Source: CAVURW01 sp963743595
GTDB lineage: Bacteria; Verrucomicrobiota; Verrucomicrobiia; Methylacidiphilales; UBA1321
Assembly (NCBI GenBank): GCA_963743595.1
Contig: CAVURW010000139.1
Span: forward strand, 1-8,371
Length of the DNA: 8,371 nucleotides
Direction of reading: 5' to 3'
Part shown: in pieces, positions 6,147 through 8,371 of the stretch
Numbering within the stretch: position 1 is the first letter of the stretch
Layout of the letters: each line of letters opens with the position of its first letter
Made by a program: the position numbers and the translations under genes
Notes under the pieces: model-generated
Database searches by the model: none
What the model was told of the DNA's origin: nothing
What the model saw: the letters and a program-made list of their open reading frames with translations, nothing else

Positions 6147-6151
6147 GAGAG
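6035..6151 (-). ncRNA. Candidate structured leader RNA of the sigma factor gene
   Basis: In the minus-strand transcript four exact pairings nest or follow each other: CTCTCA/TGAGAG (6151-6146 with 6040-6035), CACGC/GCGTG (6140-6136 with 6073-6069), GCGTTA/TAACGC (6112-6107 with 6082-6077) and GAAGCC/GGCTTC (6069-6064 with 6054-6049, closing a 9-nt loop). The first and outermost pairing encloses the others, and two inner stems form an extended arm. Further weak pairing (GAAAAG with CTTTTC) lies outside. I see no box of a known riboswitch class, nor 6S, SRP or tmRNA landmarks. It could be a 5' leader controlling the sigma gene, a separate small RNA, or chance pairing. No covariation data are available here. 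Confidence 0.3.
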
Positions 6152-6175
6152 TAGCAAGAACAGACAACTGGTCAA
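6148..6175 (-). promoter_or_regulatory. Candidate sigma-70 promoter for the sigma factor/apt operon
   Basis: On the minus strand TTGACC (6175-6170) is followed after 16 nt by TACTCT (6153-6148). The -35 matches the consensus at 5 of 6 positions, the -10 at only 3 of 6. Transcription would start near 6141, leaving a leader of about 168 nt before the sigma ATG. The call is by eye, and promoter rules in this lineage are uncertain. Confidence 0.3.
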
Positions 6176-6215
6176 GTAAACCAACTAATCCCTTTTCGTC
6201 TGCCCAGAACTGCCA

Positions 6216-6230
6216 CTAGCAGCCTGCTAG
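6216..6230. repeat. Short palindrome over the accC stop codon
   Basis: CTAGCAG and CTGCTAG flank a single central base (6223), and the accC TAG stop (6229-6227 on the minus strand) lies inside. As RNA it could form a 6-bp stem with a 3-nt loop. No U-tract follows on the minus strand, so it is not a convincing intrinsic terminator; termination after accC may be Rho-dependent or absent. Confidence 0.6.
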
Positions 6231-7597
6231 GTCCGCCCTGGCAACATCGCCTGTCGCTGTTTAAACAGCAATTCCACAAAATGCGTGCTGTATTTTCCTC
6301 GGCGGAAATCGGGATCTTTCAAAATTAATTGACCAAAAGGTACGGTCGTGTGCACCCCGCGAATCACAAATTCGTCCAGAGCACGCGATAACCGATCCAT
6401 CGTCGTCGTGCGATCGCTCCCAAACGCGATCAATTTCCCAAGCATCGAATCATAGTGCGGCGGCACCATGTACCCACTGTAAATGTGTGAGTCCCAACGA
6501 ATTCCGTGACCACCTGGTGTGTACAGAAAGTCGACTCGTCCGGGACTGGGCCGGAAATCGTTAAAAGGATCTTCCGCATTGATCCGAATTTCGATTGCAT
6601 GCCCGCGCGGTTGGAGATCGTCGAAATCCCGGCTCAATTTCTCTCCGAACGCAATCTTGATTTGTTCTTTAACCAAGTCCACACCGTAAACCTCTTCCGT
6701 CACGGGATGTTCCACCTGAATACGGGTATTCATCTCCATGAAGTAGAAATTCCCTTTGTCATCCACCAGAAATTCCATCGTTCCCGCGTTCTCGTAACCG
6801 ACCGCATGGGCCAGTTTGATGGCGGCGCGGCCCATTGTTTTGCGAAGAGAGGGCGTGACCAGCGGCGAGGGCGATTCCTCCACTAACTTTTGATTTCGGC
6901 GCTGGATGGAGCAGTCACGCTCACCCACGTGAATGACACGCCCGAATTTATCGGCCAAAATTTGGAACTCGATGTGATGGGGCGACTCCACCAACTTCTC
7001 CAAATAGAGTGCGCCGTTCCCAAAGCCTTTTTCCGCCTCGACGCGCGCGGCATTAAATCCTTGAACCAGGCTCACGTCGTTATGGGCGGGACGCATTCCA
7101 CGGCCACCACCACCCGCAACGGCCTTAATCATTACCGGGTAGCCGATTTCCTTAGCGACGCGCAGGGCAGCTTGATCCGTATCCACCACGCCATTGCTTC
7201 CAGGAGTTACCGGCACACCGGCCTTACGTGCGGTCTCACGAGCGACCGCCTTATTTCCCATCGCGCGAATTGCAGAGGGCTTCGGCCCAATGAATTTAAT
7301 GTTGCAGCTCTCGCACACCTCAGCGAAGTGGGCGTTCTCCGAGAGAAAACCGTAGCCGGGATGGATGGCATCGACGTCTCCGATCTCAGCCGCACTGATA
7401 ATCCGATCAATCTTGAGGTAACTCTCCGTGCTGGGGCCTCTGCCAATACAGATCGCTTCATCGGCCATAAGCACATGCATGGAGTCGGCGTCTGCTTCGG
7501 AATAGACCGCCAGCGTTTTGATGCCTAACTCCTTGCAAGCACGGATGATACGAACGGCGATTTCGCCCCGATTCGCTATCAGAATCTTATTAAACAT
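6227..7597 (-). CDS. accC: Acetyl-CoA carboxylase, biotin carboxylase subunit
   Basis: Carboxylates the biotin on the carrier protein using ATP and bicarbonate, the first half-reaction of malonyl-CoA synthesis for fatty acids. At 456 residues it has the normal length. The N-terminal domain starts MFNKILIANRGEIAVRIIRA. HPGYGFLSEN (79-88) is the conserved N-domain motif. The ATP-grasp glycine loop AGGGGRGM is near 161-168, the catalytic area EMNTRIQVEHPVTEEV near 289-304 holds the Glu/Asn/Arg/Gln/Glu set, and the C-domain has GHAIEIRINAEDP and FRPSPGRV. All key residues appear present. The gene follows accB by 11 nt on the same strand, as is common. No clear Shine-Dalgarno sequence is visible in the short gap. 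Confidence 0.98.
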   Translation of the reverse strand: MFNKILIANRGEIAVRIIRACKELGIKTLAVYSEADADSMHVLMADEAICIGRGPSTESYLKIDRIISAAEIGDVDAIHPGYGFLSENAHFAEVCESCNIKFIGPKPSAIRAMGNKAVARETARKAGVPVTPGSNGVVDTDQAALRVAKEIGYPVMIKAVAGGGGRGMRPAHNDVSLVQGFNAARVEAEKGFGNGALYLEKLVESPHHIEFQILADKFGRVIHVGERDCSIQRRNQKLVEESPSPLVTPSLRKTMGRAAIKLAHAVGYENAGTMEFLVDDKGNFYFMEMNTRIQVEHPVTEEVYGVDLVKEQIKIAFGEKLSRDFDDLQPRGHAIEIRINAEDPFNDFRPSPGRVDFLYTPGGHGIRWDSHIYSGYMVPPHYDSMLGKLIAFGSDRTTTMDRLSRALDEFVIRGVHTTVPFGQLILKDPDFRRGKYSTHFVELLFKQRQAMLPGRT

Positions 7598-7608
7598 GAC
7601 AACAGATT

Positions 7609-8079
7609 TTACGAGGGACGCACTGAAAACAGCGGCTTTCCGAATTCCACCGGCTTCTCATTTTGTGCGAGTACTTCCACAATCACGCCGGACATCTCGG
7701 CCTTAATCTCGTTCATCACTTTCATCGCTTCAATGATGCACACCACGGTGTTTTCATTTACCTCCTGGCCCACCTCCACGAACGCTGGCGAGGTCGGTGT
7801 GGGCGAGCGATAGAAGGTTCCCACCATGGGCGATTTAATCTCGGAGAGATTCTCCATGGGCGTCACGACTTGCGCGGAAGGGGCCATCTGCTGAACAGTG
7901 GGGGGTAAAATGAGGTGCTGGTGATGTTGCGGATTCATGTGGCCAGAGGCGGAATGAACCATCTCACCCGTGGGCCCGCGCTTCACTCTCAGTTTAAAAT
8001 CCCCTTTCTCCAGCTCAAATTCGCTCAGCCCGTTCCGGGTCATCAAATCAATTACCGCTTTTATTTCTTTAAGGTCCAT
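7609..8079 (-). CDS. accB: Acetyl-CoA carboxylase, biotin carboxyl carrier protein
   Basis: Carries CO2 on a lysine-linked biotin between biotin carboxylase and carboxyltransferase. The 156-residue length is usual. Residues 1-35 (MDLKEIKAVIDLMTRNGLSE..., then FKLRVKRG) are the conserved N-terminal segment. Residues about 36-80 are a flexible linker rich in Pro, His, Gln, Ala and Met. The biotinyl domain (81-155) begins IKSPMVGTFYRSP and contains EAMKVMNE with the biotin-accepting lysine at 120, ending FGKPLFSVRPS. It leads the accB-accC pair and diverges from coaBC across a 192-bp gap. Confidence 0.97.
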   Translation of the reverse strand: MDLKEIKAVIDLMTRNGLSEFELEKGDFKLRVKRGPTGEMVHSASGHMNPQHHQHLILPPTVQQMAPSAQVVTPMENLSEIKSPMVGTFYRSPTPTSPAFVEVGQEVNENTVVCIIEAMKVMNEIKAEMSGVIVEVLAQNEKPVEFGKPLFSVRPS

Positions 8080-8159
8080 AGTTTCTTGAGCTGAATCGTG
8101 GTCTCTCCCATTCCTTAAACCCGTAGGTTGAGAAAATGTTTCCGATATCAGGGAGGCGT

Positions 8160-8189
8160 ATCGTAATGGGTAAGAATCCTTTGACGCAA
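8160..8189 (-). promoter_or_regulatory. Weak candidate promoter for accB-accC
   Basis: On the minus strand TTGCGT (8189-8184) is separated by 18 nt from TACGAT (8165-8160), about 80 nt before the accB start. Both hexamers match the sigma-70 consensus only in part. The site lies in the divergent accB/coaBC spacer (8080-8271), where I see no other clear operator, riboswitch or terminator. Confidence 0.2.
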
Positions 8190-8271
8190 GAATCGAAATT
8201 CAACCCTGCCTCCCTTTTCACTGCTCATTGATCCGCTTGCCCTTTCTTCCACTCCGTGACACGTTCTGGAG

Positions 8272-8371
8272 ATGTCGGCCCAAAAACATATCGTCCTAGG
8301 CGTTACCGGTTCCATTGCGGCCTTTCGCGCTGCGGAACTCGCCAGTGCCTGGACCAAGCTCGGCCACGCCG
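8272..8371 (+). CDS. coaBC: CoaBC: phosphopantothenoylcysteine synthetase/decarboxylase, N-terminal start (truncated by window end)
   Basis: The first 33 residues, MSAQKHIVLGVTGSIAAFRA and AELASAWTKLGHA, show the HIVLGVTGSIAAxxxxEL opening of the flavin-dependent phosphopantothenoylcysteine decarboxylase (CoaC) domain. In the usual bifunctional bacterial protein this precedes the synthetase (CoaB) domain; the fusion cannot be confirmed because the window ends. The enzyme makes 4'-phosphopantetheine in coenzyme A synthesis. A GGAG directly abuts the ATG, too close for an ideal ribosome-binding site, but no upstream in-frame start fits better. Confidence 0.88.
   Translation, partial: MSAQKHIVLGVTGSIAAFRAAELASAWTKLGHA

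Noticed and set aside
6216..6230. Intrinsic terminator of accC
   Set aside because: The palindrome allows only a short stem with a 3-nt loop and no U-tract follows.
6890..7528. Long (212-codon) + strand frame antisense to accC
   Set aside because: accC is intact with all catalytic motifs on the minus strand; the + frame is a by-product of its codon use.
8148..8357. 69-codon minus-strand frame overlapping the coaBC start
   Set aside because: It runs antisense to a clear coaBC N-terminus and across the promoter region, with no family features.

Overview
The window reads as an ordinary bacterial chromosome segment, moderately GC-rich, with a small accessory insert in the middle. The housekeeping proteins look most like those of the Verrucomicrobia and their relatives. 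This rests on two things: the sigma factor's FDPQKGGKLSTYAAWWIKQS stretch, and a Rho with an SSSND-type segment where Enterobacteria have ASTFD. The assignment is inference from remembered family features, not from a search.

Layout. On the + strand at the left are the 3' two thirds of rho (1-701) and a DEAD-box RNA helicase (727-1947). An accessory block follows (about 1949-4520). It holds a minus-strand Orc1/Cdc6-like AAA ATPase (1949-3130), a symmetric array of AAGTTA boxes just upstream of it (3137-3220), a + strand 3' remnant of a zinc-binding metallopeptidase gene (about 3335-3517), and a minus-strand overlapping pair of a 63-residue unknown protein and an AbiEii-like nucleotidyltransferase (4520-3514). 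The right part is minus-strand core metabolism and transcription: a sigma-70 factor followed 5 nt later by apt (5973-4583), then, further upstream, accB and accC (8079-6227). Divergent from accB is the start of coaBC on + (8272 to the window end).

How the genes fit together. Rho and the DEAD-box helicase act on RNA. The sigma factor directs promoter choice. Apt salvages adenine. AccB and AccC are the biotin carrier and biotin carboxylase of acetyl-CoA carboxylase. CoaBC makes 4'-phosphopantetheine for coenzyme A. The accessory block has no evident link to these functions. It looks like a turnover site between stable genes: one gene is reduced to a 3' stub, a possible toxin-antitoxin-like pair lies next to it, and a stand-alone ATPase carries its own repeat array.

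The most unusual items are the phased inverted array upstream of the ATPase, the small-protein/nucleotidyltransferase overlap, and the leader of the sigma gene. That leader both folds into nested stems and contains an unexplained 55-codon ORF ending 5 nt before the sigma start.
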